Below the pieces are notes generated by a model that made no database searches, was not told the DNA's origin, and saw only the letters and a list, made by a program, of their open reading frames with translations. Below are positions 34,274-44,976 of a stretch of DNA of 64,000 bases, piece after piece. The translations under genes were made by a program, and so were the position numbers. The stretch comes from JAEUNJ01 sp052035955 (GTDB lineage: Bacteria; Pseudomonadota; Gammaproteobacteria; Burkholderiales; Rhodocyclaceae): NCBI GenBank assembly GCA_052035955.1, contig JBPOHD010000063.1, forward strand, positions 1 through 64,000, given 5' to 3'. The stretch's first letter is position 1; every line of letters begins with the position of its first letter.

Positions 34274-34906
34274 TCATTCGCCGGCCAGGCCGAAGGGCTC
34301 CAACGGCCCCCGGCCCGCCCTCAGCACCTCCGCGCCGCCGTCGGCCAGGTTGATCACCGTCGTCATGCCGAGACCGCAGGGACCGGCATCGATCACCAAT
34401 TCCACGAGTTTTTCCAGGCGATCGCGAATCTCCTGGGGATCCGTCAATGGCTCATCGTCGCCGGGCAGGATCAGGGTCGAACTCAACAGGGGTTCATCCA
34501 GTTCGGCGAGCAGCGCCAGGACGAGGCGATGGTCGGGCACGCGCAGGCCGATGGTTTTCCGTTTCGGGTGAAGGACGCGTCGAGGCAGTTCTTTCGTGCC
34601 TTCCAGGATGAAGGTATAGCTGCCCGGCGTGGCCGCCTTCAGGAGGCGGTATTGCGCGTTGTCCACCTTCGCATAGGTGGCGATCTCGGACAGGTCCCGG
34701 CAAAGCAGCGTGAAATGATGCCGATCGTCCACCTGACGAATCCGGCGTATCCGGTCGAGAAGGGCCGAATCGCCCAAGTGCCCCCCGAGGGCATAGGCGG
34801 AGTCCGTGGGAAAGGCGATCAGTCCGCCGCCACGGACGATCTCGGCCGCCTGCTTGATCAGCCTCGGCTGGGGTTGCTCGGGATGAACCGTGAAGAACTG
34901 TGCCAT
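34274..34906 (-). CDS. YciO/YrdC/Sua5 family protein
   Basis: 210 residues of YrdC fold, the double-stranded RNA and nucleotide binding fold of threonylcarbamoyl-AMP synthases. Signature segments G-G-L-I-A-F-P-T-D-S-A-Y-A-L-G near 28-42, R-x-x-R-Q-V-D-D-R-H-H-F-T-L-L and S-S-T-L-I-L-P-G-D. YciO rather than TsaC is favoured by length and by H-H-F in place of the TsaC K-R-P-x-x-K-P pattern; whether it makes TC-AMP is unclear. Shares one base with the PHP gene (TGATG). Confidence 0.85.
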   Translation of the reverse strand: MAQFFTVHPEQPQPRLIKQAAEIVRGGGLIAFPTDSAYALGGHLGDSALLDRIRRIRQVDDRHHFTLLCRDLSEIATYAKVDNAQYRLLKAATPGSYTFILEGTKELPRRVLHPKRKTIGLRVPDHRLVLALLAELDEPLLSSTLILPGDDEPLTDPQEIRDRLEKLVELVIDAGPCGLGMTTVINLADGGAEVLRAGRGPLEPFGLAGE

Positions 34907-35739
34907 CAGATCAGCCTCGTCCAGACCGGCGTCAGGTCGGGAGGGAGTTCGGGCATCCGGCCCAGATCCACCCAACTCTCGCCGGGGCCATGGAAATCGG
35001 ACGCCCGGGAGGCGAGGAATCCGAATTCCCTGGCAATCCGCGCCAGTTCCCGGGTCTGGTCGTCGCTGTGGGACCCGGACAACACCTCGATGCCCTCCCC
35101 GCCCAGGTCCTTGAAGGCGGAAAAAAGCTCACGCAATCCCGCCGACGACAGCCGGTAGCGGCCCGGATGGGCGACGACGGCGATACCCCCGGATCCGAGT
35201 ATCCAGGCCATGGCCTCTCCCAGGCTCGCCCAAGGATGGGGGACATATCCCGGCTTGCCCTTCGCCAGCCAGTGGTCGAACACCGACTTCACATCGCGTG
35301 CAAGTCCGAGTTCCACGATGTAACGGGCGAAGTGGGCCCGGCTGATCAATGCTGGATTGCCGACATAACGCAGGGCGCCTTCATAGGCGCCGTGGATGCC
35401 CACCTTGTCGAGTTCCTCGGCCATCCGCACGGCCCGGGCATCGCGCCCGCCACGGACCTGGGCCAGTCCCTGCTGCAGGGGCAGGTGCGTCGGATCGATC
35501 CCCAGGCCCACGACATGCACCGTCTGGTCGTCGCCCCAGGAGACGGAGACCTCCGTACCGTTTGCGAAGCCGAGATCCAGTTCCGTCGCCATCGCAGCGG
35601 CCTCGTCCAGTCCGCCGATCTCGTCGTGGTCGGTAAGGGCGAGGAGCGTGACTCCATTGGCATGGGCCCTGCGAACCACGTCGGCAGGCGACAACAGGCC
35701 GTCGGAAACCGTCGAATGGCAATGTAGATCGGCATTCAC
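34906..35739 (-). CDS. PHP-domain phosphoesterase (RNase AM / nucleoside bisphosphate phosphatase type)
   Basis: 277 residues. Metal-binding PHP motifs: D-L-H-C-H-S-T-V-S-D-G at 4-14, T-D-H-D near 37, G-T-E-V-S near 62, V-A-H-P-G-R near 190 and A-S-D-F-H near 245. The family (YciV/TrpH) removes phosphate from 3',5'-bisphosphonucleosides and trims RNA 5' ends. The start is GTG at 35739, overlapping the hydrolase stop (GTGA); ATG starts further up lie within the hydrolase. Confidence 0.88.
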   Translation of the reverse strand: MNADLHCHSTVSDGLLSPADVVRRAHANGVTLLALTDHDEIGGLDEAAAMATELDLGFANGTEVSVSWGDDQTVHVVGLGIDPTHLPLQQGLAQVRGGRDARAVRMAEELDKVGIHGAYEGALRYVGNPALISRAHFARYIVELGLARDVKSVFDHWLAKGKPGYVPHPWASLGEAMAWILGSGGIAVVAHPGRYRLSSAGLRELFSAFKDLGGEGIEVLSGSHSDDQTRELARIAREFGFLASRASDFHGPGESWVDLGRMPELPPDLTPVWTRLI

Positions 35740-36629
35740 ACAAAGAACTCCTCGATGATCCTGGCAACGACATCCGGGCGATCGTGGTGCAGGTTGTGCC
35801 CGCAATCGGGAACCACGATCTCTTTGGCATCCTTGAAGCACGCCAGGCGCTGCCGATAGTCCTCCTCTCGGCCGGCGAAATCCCGCGTCACGAAGGAGTC
35901 ATCCCCGCGTACCCACAACACCTTGGCGCTCACTGCCCGCCAACAGGCCATCGCCTCCTCGAGCCGATAAAGCACCGGGTTCACCCAGCGATGACAGGGA
36001 TCGGCCGCCGGAACGAGGCCGTCCTGTCCCTCTTCGAGCATGTGCTCGGCTAGGAAGGCGGCCCGCTCGGCCGACAGTCGACGGTTCTCCTGCCGCAACC
36101 GGGCGGCAAAGGCGTCACGATCCGCATAGTGTCGGAAGCGGCTGCCGGAACGTAGCTGGTCCAGCCACTTTCGGTAGCGCTCCGGTGCATCCGACGGCTG
36201 CGTCGGCCGCAAGCCAAAGCCTTCGAGGTTGATCAGCGCCGAGACCCTATCCGGTCGGATTCCGGCATAGAGACTTGCTACGTTTCCGCCCATGCTGTGC
36301 GCGACTATCCGCGCCGGTTCCTCCCCGCTCTCTGCATCCAGGATTGCCTCCAGGTCGGCCAGGTAATCCGGGAACCAATAGGCGTCCCTGTTTCCCTCGG
36401 ACAGGCCGAATCCACGCGCATCCGGAGCGACCACCCGCCACGGGTGGCGCAGGTGGTCCACGACGAACTGGTAGGAGGCCGATACATCCCCCCATCCATG
36501 GAGAAAAAACAGGGTGGGGTCATCGTCGCCCCCCCATACTCGCAGATGGAGGCGCCGCCCACGCGACGTGAGGAATCGCGACCGGCTCTGCTCGGACGAC
36601 CCTGTTGCCCCAATGCGTTTGGCTCTCAT
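35736..36629 (-). CDS. Alpha/beta hydrolase
   Basis: 297-residue esterase/epoxide-hydrolase-like enzyme. The oxyanion block L-H-G-W-G near 44, nucleophile in H-S-M-G-G (Ser about 111), and C-G-H-N-L-H-H with the catalytic His (about 280). A helical cap lies between about 140 and 215. No signal peptide. Substrate unknown. First gene of the YciO-PHP-hydrolase group on the minus strand, divergent from the gcv riboswitch. Confidence 0.87.
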   Translation of the reverse strand: MRAKRIGATGSSEQSRSRFLTSRGRRLHLRVWGGDDDPTLFFLHGWGDVSASYQFVVDHLRHPWRVVAPDARGFGLSEGNRDAYWFPDYLADLEAILDAESGEEPARIVAHSMGGNVASLYAGIRPDRVSALINLEGFGLRPTQPSDAPERYRKWLDQLRSGSRFRHYADRDAFAARLRQENRRLSAERAAFLAEHMLEEGQDGLVPAADPCHRWVNPVLYRLEEAMACWRAVSAKVLWVRGDDSFVTRDFAGREEDYRQRLACFKDAKEIVVPDCGHNLHHDRPDVVARIIEEFFV

Positions 36630-36650
36630 CGGTGGATTTTATCAAAGGCC

Positions 36651-36680
36651 TTGCCCTGGCCCGGGTCGCCCCGGCATAAT
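36651..36680 (+). promoter_or_regulatory. Sigma-70 promoter of the gcv operon
   Basis: TTGCCC (36651-36656), 18-bp spacer, CATAAT (36675-36680). It sits immediately before the riboswitch, so the start would fall at its 5' end. Confidence 0.6.
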
Positions 36681-36687
36681 CCGCCCC

Positions 36688-36880
36688 GGTCGTCGGGAGA
36701 GTGCGATCTCCATCACGGATCGCCGCCGAAGGCGCAACCGCCCGGGAACCGCTCAGGCACCAAGGGCCGGCGACGCAGGAAGAATCTGGAGAGCGGGAAT
36801 CCGTGGGATTCCCCACCGAAGGGGCCCCGGCACGGCCGGCAATCTCTCAGGTACCAAGGACAGACGGGGCGAGACCGGAA
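36688..36880 (+). promoter_or_regulatory. Tandem glycine riboswitch upstream of gcvT
   Basis: Two successive glycine aptamers. The first has the GGGAGAG at 36694-36700, the C-C-G-C-C-G-A-A-G-G core at 36722-36732 and CTCAGGCACC(AAG) at 36752-36764. The second repeats GGAGAG at 36788-36793, ACCGAAGGGG at 36815-36824 and CTCTCAGGTACCAAGGACAG near 36844-36863. This is the standard two-aptamer arrangement, turning on gcv expression when glycine is high. No clear terminator follows, so control may be at translation. Confidence 0.93.
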
Positions 36881-36964
36881 GCGGCCTTGCCCGTTTGTTG
36901 CGAAATCGCACGAACTATCGCGCGTAAGCACTTGAACCGTGGGATTGTATTGGGGGCTTAAATC

Positions 36965-38041
36965 ATGGGGAACCGCACTCCGCTCTTTGCCAGCCATATC
37001 GCAGCCGGCGCCAAGATCGTCGATTTCGCGGGCTGGGACATGCCTATCCACTATGGGTCTCAGTTGAGCGAACACCATGCGGTGCGCCGGGGCGCCGGCA
37101 TGTTCGATGTCTCCCACATGTTCGCCATCGATCTCGACGGTCACGAGGCGGCCGCATGGCTGCGCCGCCTGCTCGCCAACGACATCGCCAAGTTGCGCAT
37201 TCCGGGAAAGGCCCTTTACTCCTGCCTCCTTCGTGAAGATGGCGGGGTGATCGACGACTTGATCGTCTATTTCCTCTCGCCGACCCGCTTCCGCATCGTG
37301 GTGAATGCCGGAACCGCCGCCAAGGACCTGGCCTGGATGCAGGCCCGCGCCGAAGGTGCGGACGTCCGCCTGACGCCGCGCCGGGATCTGGCGATGATCG
37401 CCGTGCAGGGGCCGGCGGCCCGGGAACGATTCTGGACCGCCTTCGCTGCCCGCAAGACCGACACCCTCGAACTGGGCGTCTTCCAGGCAGCCCAGTTGGG
37501 CGCCTGGTTCGTCGCCCGCACGGGATATACCGGCGAGGACGGATTCGAGATCAGCCTTCCAGAGGGAGAAGCGCCGGCCGCCTGGGAAGAACTCGTCAAA
37601 GCGGGTGTCCAGCCCTGCGGCCTCGGCGCCCGGGACACCCTTCGCCTGGAGGCCGGCATGAACCTGTACGGCCAGGACATGGACGAGAACGTGAATCCCC
37701 TCGAGTCCGGCCTCGCCTGGACCGTGGACCTCAAGGATCCGAACCGGGACTTCGTGGGTCGCGGGGCAATCGAGGCGGCGGTGCGCACCCGTCAACTCGT
37801 CGGCCTCGTCCTCGAAGACAAAGGGATTCTGCGGGCACACCAGAGGGTAATGACCCCGCTGGGGGACGGCGAGACCACCAGCGGCAGCTATGCGCCGACC
37901 CTGGACCGTTCGATCGCCTTCGCCCGAGTGCCCGCCGGTGTGGTAACGGGCGACGAGGTGCGGGTGGAAATCCGCGACAAGGGACTCAAGGCGAGGGTGG
38001 TACGCCCTCCCTTCGCCCGCAACGGCAAGCCATTCGTCTGA
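36965..38041 (+). CDS. gcvT: Glycine cleavage system T protein (aminomethyltransferase)
   Basis: 358 residues. Transfers the aminomethyl carbon from GcvH to tetrahydrofolate. Family features: F-A-G-W-x-M-P-I-x-Y near residue 20, V-S-H-M near 50, N-A-G-T-A-A-K-D near 115 and the G-Y-T-G-E-D-G-F-E block (about 190), with G-A-R-D-T-L-R-L-E-A-G-M. First gene of the riboswitch-controlled operon. Confidence 0.97.
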   Translation: MGNRTPLFASHIAAGAKIVDFAGWDMPIHYGSQLSEHHAVRRGAGMFDVSHMFAIDLDGHEAAAWLRRLLANDIAKLRIPGKALYSCLLREDGGVIDDLIVYFLSPTRFRIVVNAGTAAKDLAWMQARAEGADVRLTPRRDLAMIAVQGPAARERFWTAFAARKTDTLELGVFQAAQLGAWFVARTGYTGEDGFEISLPEGEAPAAWEELVKAGVQPCGLGARDTLRLEAGMNLYGQDMDENVNPLESGLAWTVDLKDPNRDFVGRGAIEAAVRTRQLVGLVLEDKGILRAHQRVMTPLGDGETTSGSYAPTLDRSIAFARVPAGVVTGDEVRVEIRDKGLKARVVRPPFARNGKPFV

Positions 38042-38061
38042 TTTTTCCCAGGAGCCATTCC

Positions 38062-38445
38062 ATGAACATCCCCGCTGAACTGAAGTACGCCAAGACCCAC
38101 GAATGGGCTCGGACGGAAGCCGACGGCACCGTCACGGTCGGCATCACCGACCACGCCCAGGAAGCCCTCGGCGACATAGTCTTCCTCGAGTTGCCGGAAA
38201 CCGGACGCCGCGTGCGGGCTGGCGAGGAGTGCGCTGTGGTCGAGTCGGTGAAGGCGGCGTCGGACATCTATGCGCCGCTCGCCGGCGAGGTGGTCGCCGC
38301 CAACCTGAGCGCCGTGGATGCCCCGGAAACCATCAATCAGGATGCCTACGGCACCTGGCTGTTCCGCATCAAGCCGGATGACCTGACCGACCTTGGTACC
38401 CTGCTCGACGCCGAGGCCTACGGAAAGGTCGCCGAAAGCGACTGA
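38062..38445 (+). CDS. gcvH: Glycine cleavage system H protein (lipoyl carrier)
   Basis: 127 residues; carries the aminomethyl group on a lipoylated lysine. The lipoyl site is V-E-S-V-K-A-A-S-D (Lys about 64), with K-T-H-E-W near the N terminus and the conserved N-x-x-A-Y-G-x-x-W segment in the second half. Twenty bases after gcvT. Confidence 0.97.
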   Translation: MNIPAELKYAKTHEWARTEADGTVTVGITDHAQEALGDIVFLELPETGRRVRAGEECAVVESVKAASDIYAPLAGEVVAANLSAVDAPETINQDAYGTWLFRIKPDDLTDLGTLLDAEAYGKVAESD

Positions 38446-38530
38446 TCAGAGGGCGGCCCCGGCCGCCCCGGCCATGACTGCCCGACGAACCGCCCCGGAC
38501 ATGGCTCCGGGGCCACTGAAGCCAACATCC

Positions 38531-41422
<2,892 letters not shown>

Positions 41423-41455
41423 GCGCCCACCTACACATCGCACAGGAGATATCCG

Positions 41456-41980
41456 ATGACCGAACGCTTCCTGGTCATTACCGTGATCGGCGACGACCGC
41501 CCGGGATTGGTGGGCGAACTCGCTTCGACGATTGCCGGGCATCAGGGCAACTGGCTCGAGTCGGCGATGTCCCATCTGGCCGGCAAATTCGCAGGCATCG
41601 TCAAGGTCGCCGTAGCCGACGAGAGGGTGGGCGAACTGCAAACTGCCCTCGGGCGACTCGATGGCCTGACGGTCAGATCCGAAGCATCGGCCTCGATGGA
41701 GGATGCCGGACGTCGGCGCTTGCGTCTCAACCTGGTCGGTCACGACAGGATAGGCATCGTCAAGGAGGTCTCGGCAATCCTGGCGAACCTGCGCGTGAAC
41801 GTGGAGGAACTGGCGACCCGGACCGAAAGTGCCCCGATGTCGGCGGAGGTCCTGTTCCACGCACAGGCCGAATTGACTGCCGATGCCGATCTCGACGTAA
41901 GGGTACTGACGGCGGAACTGGAGCGAATTTCCAACGACCTGATGGTTGACATCTCCCTCGACGAAGCTCTGCGGCCATGA
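41456..41980 (+). CDS. gcvR: GcvR-like ACT-domain regulator
   Basis: 174 residues with two ACT domains (about 5-80 and 90-165), each opening with a V/T-V-I-G-x-D-R-P/I-G motif. GcvR binds and restrains GcvA in enterobacteria; here no gcvA lies nearby. It follows gcvP by 33 bp in the riboswitch-controlled operon and overlaps the next lipoprotein gene by four bases, so regulation may be by direct feedback within the operon. Assignment of repressor role is by family, not proof. Confidence 0.8.
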   Translation: MTERFLVITVIGDDRPGLVGELASTIAGHQGNWLESAMSHLAGKFAGIVKVAVADERVGELQTALGRLDGLTVRSEASASMEDAGRRRLRLNLVGHDRIGIVKEVSAILANLRVNVEELATRTESAPMSAEVLFHAQAELTADADLDVRVLTAELERISNDLMVDISLDEALRP

Positions 41981-42489
41981 GGGTATGGCGCCTCTTTGAA
42001 CTGCTGGCCGCCATGGTGCTGGCCGCTGGGTGCGCATCCTATTCCGGAAGGGAACTGCAGCCTGGACTGGCCTCCCTCGAAGACGTCCTGGCAACGATGG
42101 GGACGCCCACCCTTCGATGGAACATGGCCGGCGGGGGCGTCCAATTGTCCTATCCCCGGGGCCCGGAAGGCATGCACAGCTTCATGGCCTGGATCGGCCG
42201 GGACGGACGCCTGGAACGGATCGAGAACGTCCTGGTCCCGGAGTATTTCGATCGCATCCGGGCAGGCATGCTGCCGGACGAGGTTCTTCAGGTGCTGGGC
42301 CCGCCCGTGCCCCACTGGACGACTTTCTTCCCTGTCCGGCAGGAACGCGTGTGGGAATGGCGGATCTGTGATCGGTTCAATCCGGCCCGCTTCGTGGTGC
42401 TGATGGACGCGGAGAGCCAACGGGTCCGTGGAACCTTCATCTACCACGACATACAGGGTCCCGAGGGCGAACCCCTCTGCACGCTCTGA
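41977..42489 (+). CDS. Two-repeat BamE/OmlA-like lipoprotein, paralogue of 5399-5884
   Basis: 170 residues with lipoprotein signal (lipobox L-A-A-G-C, Cys about 21). Two tandem SmpA/OmlA-like units, P-G-L-A-S-L-E-D-V-L-A-T-M-G-T-P and A-G-M-L-P-D-E-V-L-Q-V-L-G-P-P, matching the same positions of the gene at 5399. YPRGPEGMH and VWEWR are shared. The start overlaps the gcvR-like stop (ATGA). Role unknown; odd neighbour for glycine catabolism. Confidence 0.75.
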   Translation: MRVWRLFELLAAMVLAAGCASYSGRELQPGLASLEDVLATMGTPTLRWNMAGGGVQLSYPRGPEGMHSFMAWIGRDGRLERIENVLVPEYFDRIRAGMLPDEVLQVLGPPVPHWTTFFPVRQERVWEWRICDRFNPARFVVLMDAESQRVRGTFIYHDIQGPEGEPLCTL

Positions 42490-42520
42490 GGGCCTTTCCC
42501 CCGTTAGGAGGAATGCCGGC

Positions 42521-42787
42521 GTGGCCGTAAGGGATGTACGAATGCCGCGCTACCCGGAATGCTGGGAAACCTGCGGCAATTGTGCGCAGGGAGACGTCTT
42601 CGTCATCGAGGTCCATGTGGTCGTGGGCGACAGGGTGCGGGCGGACGACAACCTGCTGACCCTCGAGACCGGGAAAGTGGCCCTCGACATACCGACGCCC
42701 TATGCGGGAATGGTCCGCGAAGTCCTCGTCGCCGAGGGCGATGTTCTTGTCGAAGGACAAACGATCTGCCGGATCGAAGAGTCGTAA
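42521..42787 (+). CDS. Free-standing lipoyl/biotinyl carrier domain with CX3CX2C cluster
   Basis: 88 residues. The biotinyl/lipoyl fold is clear: F-V-I-E-V-H-V-V-V-G-D-R-V, the carrier lysine in L-E-T-G-K-V-A-L-D-I-P (Lys about 52), then V-x-E-G-D-V-L-V-E-G-Q. The N terminus has C-W-E-T-C-G-N-C (Cys 14, 18, 21), a CX3CX2C spacing unusual for a carrier domain. Start GTG 42521 has AGGAGG nine bases upstream (42506-42511); the ATG at 42513 is out of frame. It ends the gcv operon region. Function unknown; lipoylation is inferred from the E-T-G-K-V-A context. Confidence 0.72.
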   Translation: MAVRDVRMPRYPECWETCGNCAQGDVFVIEVHVVVGDRVRADDNLLTLETGKVALDIPTPYAGMVREVLVAEGDVLVEGQTICRIEES

Positions 42788-42856
42788 GGCGGATTCGCCT
42801 CCGGCCAGTCCGATCCCTGGCCTTCCCCCGAGGACCGTGAAGGATTTGGCGCCATG

Positions 42857-42873
42857 GTCCGATCGGACTATTG
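42857..42873. repeat. Inverted repeat GTCCGA-TCGGAC, shared with 7738-7754
   Basis: GTCCGATCGGAC is a perfect palindrome, followed by TATTG. The 17-base string matches the intergenic palindrome at 7738-7754 with one mismatch. It lies upstream of a terminator and of ettA. Possible operator or promoter-proximal element. Confidence 0.35.
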
Positions 42874-42999
42874 TGCGGACCCCGCCCGCCCCTTAAGCTG
42901 GACCCGAGTTCCCGCAAGACCCGTTTCCCCCCGAAGGCTGCAACACCTCGCAAGGTGTCATGCCTTCCTTGGCGCCCGTCCCCGGACGGGCGTTTTTCT
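42874..42999 (+). ncRNA. Candidate structured RNA ending in an intrinsic terminator
   Basis: Between the lipoyl-protein gene and ettA, the stretch contains ACACCT-CGCA-AGGTGT (42946-42961 region) nested inside AAGGC...GCCTT, and then the terminator GCCCGTCC-CC-GGACGGGC with TTTTT. No credible coding frame covers it. A small RNA or 5'-leader regulator is possible; otherwise it is the end of the gcv operon. Start point not determined. Confidence 0.35.
42974..42996 (+). terminator. Intrinsic terminator upstream of ettA
   Basis: GCCCGTCC (42974-42981) pairs with GGACGGGC (42984-42991), followed by GTTTTTC. Ends transcription arriving from the gcv operon before ettA. Confidence 0.85.
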
Positions 43000-43085
43000 T
43001 TGTGCTCGCGGCCGGCCGAATTTCATCTAGCCAAGACCGGTCGGGATGGCCGACAATTGCGATTTTCCCTGGAAACCGACCCCGC

Positions 43086-44750
43086 ATGGCCCAATACGTT
43101 TACACGATGATGCGCGTGGGCAAGATCGTCCCGCCCAAGCGCCAGATCCTCAAGGACATCTCCCTTTCCTTCTTCCCCGGCGCCAAGATCGGCGTCCTCG
43201 GTCTGAACGGCTCCGGCAAGTCGACGCTGCTCAAGATCATGGCCGGCCACGACAAGGACATCGAGGGGGAAGCCGTCCCGATGCCCAACCTCAAAATCGG
43301 ATACCTGGCCCAGGAGCCCCAGCTTCACCCTGACAACACGGTGAGAGCGGAGGTGGAGGCGGGAATGGGAGAGGTCATGCAGGCCCAGGCCAAGCTGGAG
43401 GCGGTCTACGCGGCCTACGCCGAACCAGACGCCGATTTCGACAAACTGGCCGAGGAACAGGCACGCCTGGAAGCGATCATTTCAACGGCCGGGTCGGACC
43501 TGGAGAACCAACTGGAAATCGCGGCGGATGCCTTGCGCCTGCCGCCGTGGGACGCCACCGTGAAAAATCTTTCCGGCGGCGAGAAACGCCGCGTGGCGCT
43601 CTGCCAGTTGCTTCTCTCGAAGCCCGACATGTTGCTCCTCGACGAGCCGACGAACCATCTGGACGCAGAATCCGTGGAATGGCTGGAGCAATACCTGCAA
43701 AGGTTCCCGGGCACCGTGGTGGCGATCACCCATGACCGTTATTTTCTGGACAACGCGGCCGAGTGGATTCTCGAACTGGACCGCGGCTACGGCATTCCCT
43801 GGAAGGGCAACTATTCTTCGTGGCTTGAGCAGAAGGAACAACGCCTCGAAGTGGAGGCCAAGCAGGAGCAGGCGCGCATCAAGACCATGAAGCACGAGCT
43901 GGAGTGGGTCCGGCAGAATCCGAAGGCACGCCAGTCGAAGAGCAAGGCGCGTCTGGCGCGCTTCGAGGAGATGTCGAGTTACGAGTATCAAAAGCGCAAC
44001 GAGACCCAGGAGATCTTCATCCCCCCAGGTGAAAGGCTGGGCAACGAAGTCATCGAGTTCAAGGCCGTTGGCAAGGCCTTCGGCGACCGGATGCTGATCG
44101 ACAATCTCTCGTTCAAGGTGCCGCCAGGCGCCATCGTCGGCATCATCGGCCCCAACGGCGCGGGCAAGTCCACCTTGTTCCGGATGATCCAGGGAGTGGA
44201 GAAACCGGATACGGGCGAGATCGTCGTCGGCCCCACTGCGCAGATTGCCTCCGTGGACCAGTCCCGCGAGGGCCTGGCGAACGACAAGACTGTGTGGGAA
44301 GCGGTATCCGGCGGACAGGACATCCTGACGGTCGGACGGTTCGAGATGCCGAGCCGCGCCTATCTCGGACGCTTCAACTTCAAGGGGGGCGACCAGCAAA
44401 AACTGGTCGGGAACCTGTCGGGCGGGGAACGGGGCCGCCTGCACCTGTCGAAAACGCTCATACAGGGAGGAAACGTCCTGTTGCTGGACGAACCCTCCAA
44501 CGACCTGGACGTGGAGACCTTGCGGGCCCTGGAGGACGCGTTGCTGGAGTTTGCCGGTTGCGTCCTCGTCATCAGCCACGATCGATGGTTCCTCGATCGT
44601 ATCGCGACGCATATCCTCGCCTGCGAGGGGGACTCCCAATGGACGTTCTTCGCCGGCAACTACCACGAGTACGAAGAAGACAAGAAGAGGCGACTCGGGG
44701 AAGAAGGCGCCAAGCCGCACCGCCTGCGCTACAAGCCGATCAGCCGTTGA
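43086..44750 (+). CDS. ettA: Energy-dependent translational throttle protein EttA (ABC-F)
   Basis: 554-residue ABC-F protein with two nucleotide-binding domains and no membrane part. First NBD: G-L-N-G-S-G-K-S-T, L-S-G-G-E-K-R-R-V-A-L and L-L-L-D-E-P-T-N-H-L-D; second: G-P-N-G-A-G-K-S-T, L-S-G-G-E-R-G-R-L-H-L and L-L-L-D-E-P-S-N-D-L-D. The linker between them (P-site tRNA interaction motif) carries Arg/Lys-rich helices (about 240-300). EttA regulates the first elongation step according to ADP/ATP. Start ATG 43086 (MAQYVYTM) is standard. Confidence 0.95.
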   Translation: MAQYVYTMMRVGKIVPPKRQILKDISLSFFPGAKIGVLGLNGSGKSTLLKIMAGHDKDIEGEAVPMPNLKIGYLAQEPQLHPDNTVRAEVEAGMGEVMQAQAKLEAVYAAYAEPDADFDKLAEEQARLEAIISTAGSDLENQLEIAADALRLPPWDATVKNLSGGEKRRVALCQLLLSKPDMLLLDEPTNHLDAESVEWLEQYLQRFPGTVVAITHDRYFLDNAAEWILELDRGYGIPWKGNYSSWLEQKEQRLEVEAKQEQARIKTMKHELEWVRQNPKARQSKSKARLARFEEMSSYEYQKRNETQEIFIPPGERLGNEVIEFKAVGKAFGDRMLIDNLSFKVPPGAIVGIIGPNGAGKSTLFRMIQGVEKPDTGEIVVGPTAQIASVDQSREGLANDKTVWEAVSGGQDILTVGRFEMPSRAYLGRFNFKGGDQQKLVGNLSGGERGRLHLSKTLIQGGNVLLLDEPSNDLDVETLRALEDALLEFAGCVLVISHDRWFLDRIATHILACEGDSQWTFFAGNYHEYEEDKKRRLGEEGAKPHRLRYKPISR

Positions 44751-44802
44751 TCGCGACGCCGAGGCCCGGAGCGTTCGCGAACCGCGGGCGCTCCCGCTCT
44801 TC

Positions 44803-44927
44803 CCGAATCAGGATTTGCGGCATGGCCGTCTTCGGTGAACTGCGTGGGTGCTGACGGGCTCGAACCGCCGACATTCGCCTTGTAAGGGCGACGCTCTACC
44901 AACTGAGCTAAGCACCCCCTGATTCGG
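44803..44927. repeat. 10-bp inverted repeat flanking tRNA-Val
   Basis: CCGAATCAGG (44803-44812) and CCTGATTCGG (44918-44927) are exact inverse copies. The second abuts the tRNA 5' end; the first is in the 3' trailer, so a precursor could pair leader to trailer. Confidence 0.55.
44845..44917 (-). tRNA. tRNA-Val (UAC), CCA not encoded
   Basis: 73-nt cloverleaf: acceptor GGGTGCT with AGCACCC, discriminator A, anticodon loop CTTACAA with TAC between TCGCC and GGCGA, T loop TTCGAGC. The genomic bases after the discriminator are CGC, not CCA, unlike the three other tRNAs in this window. Flanked by the inverted repeat CCGAATCAGG / CCTGATTCGG (44803-44812, 44918-44927). Confidence 0.93.
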
Positions 44928-44976
44928 AAGCCACCGCCGGGAACCGAAGAGGTTTTTCGGGGCCTGGATACGGATT

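Noticed and set aside
44768..44794. Hairpin GGAGCG...CGCTCC after ettA as a terminator
   Set aside because: No T tract follows on either strand and the stem is only six base pairs, so it is not listed as a terminator.
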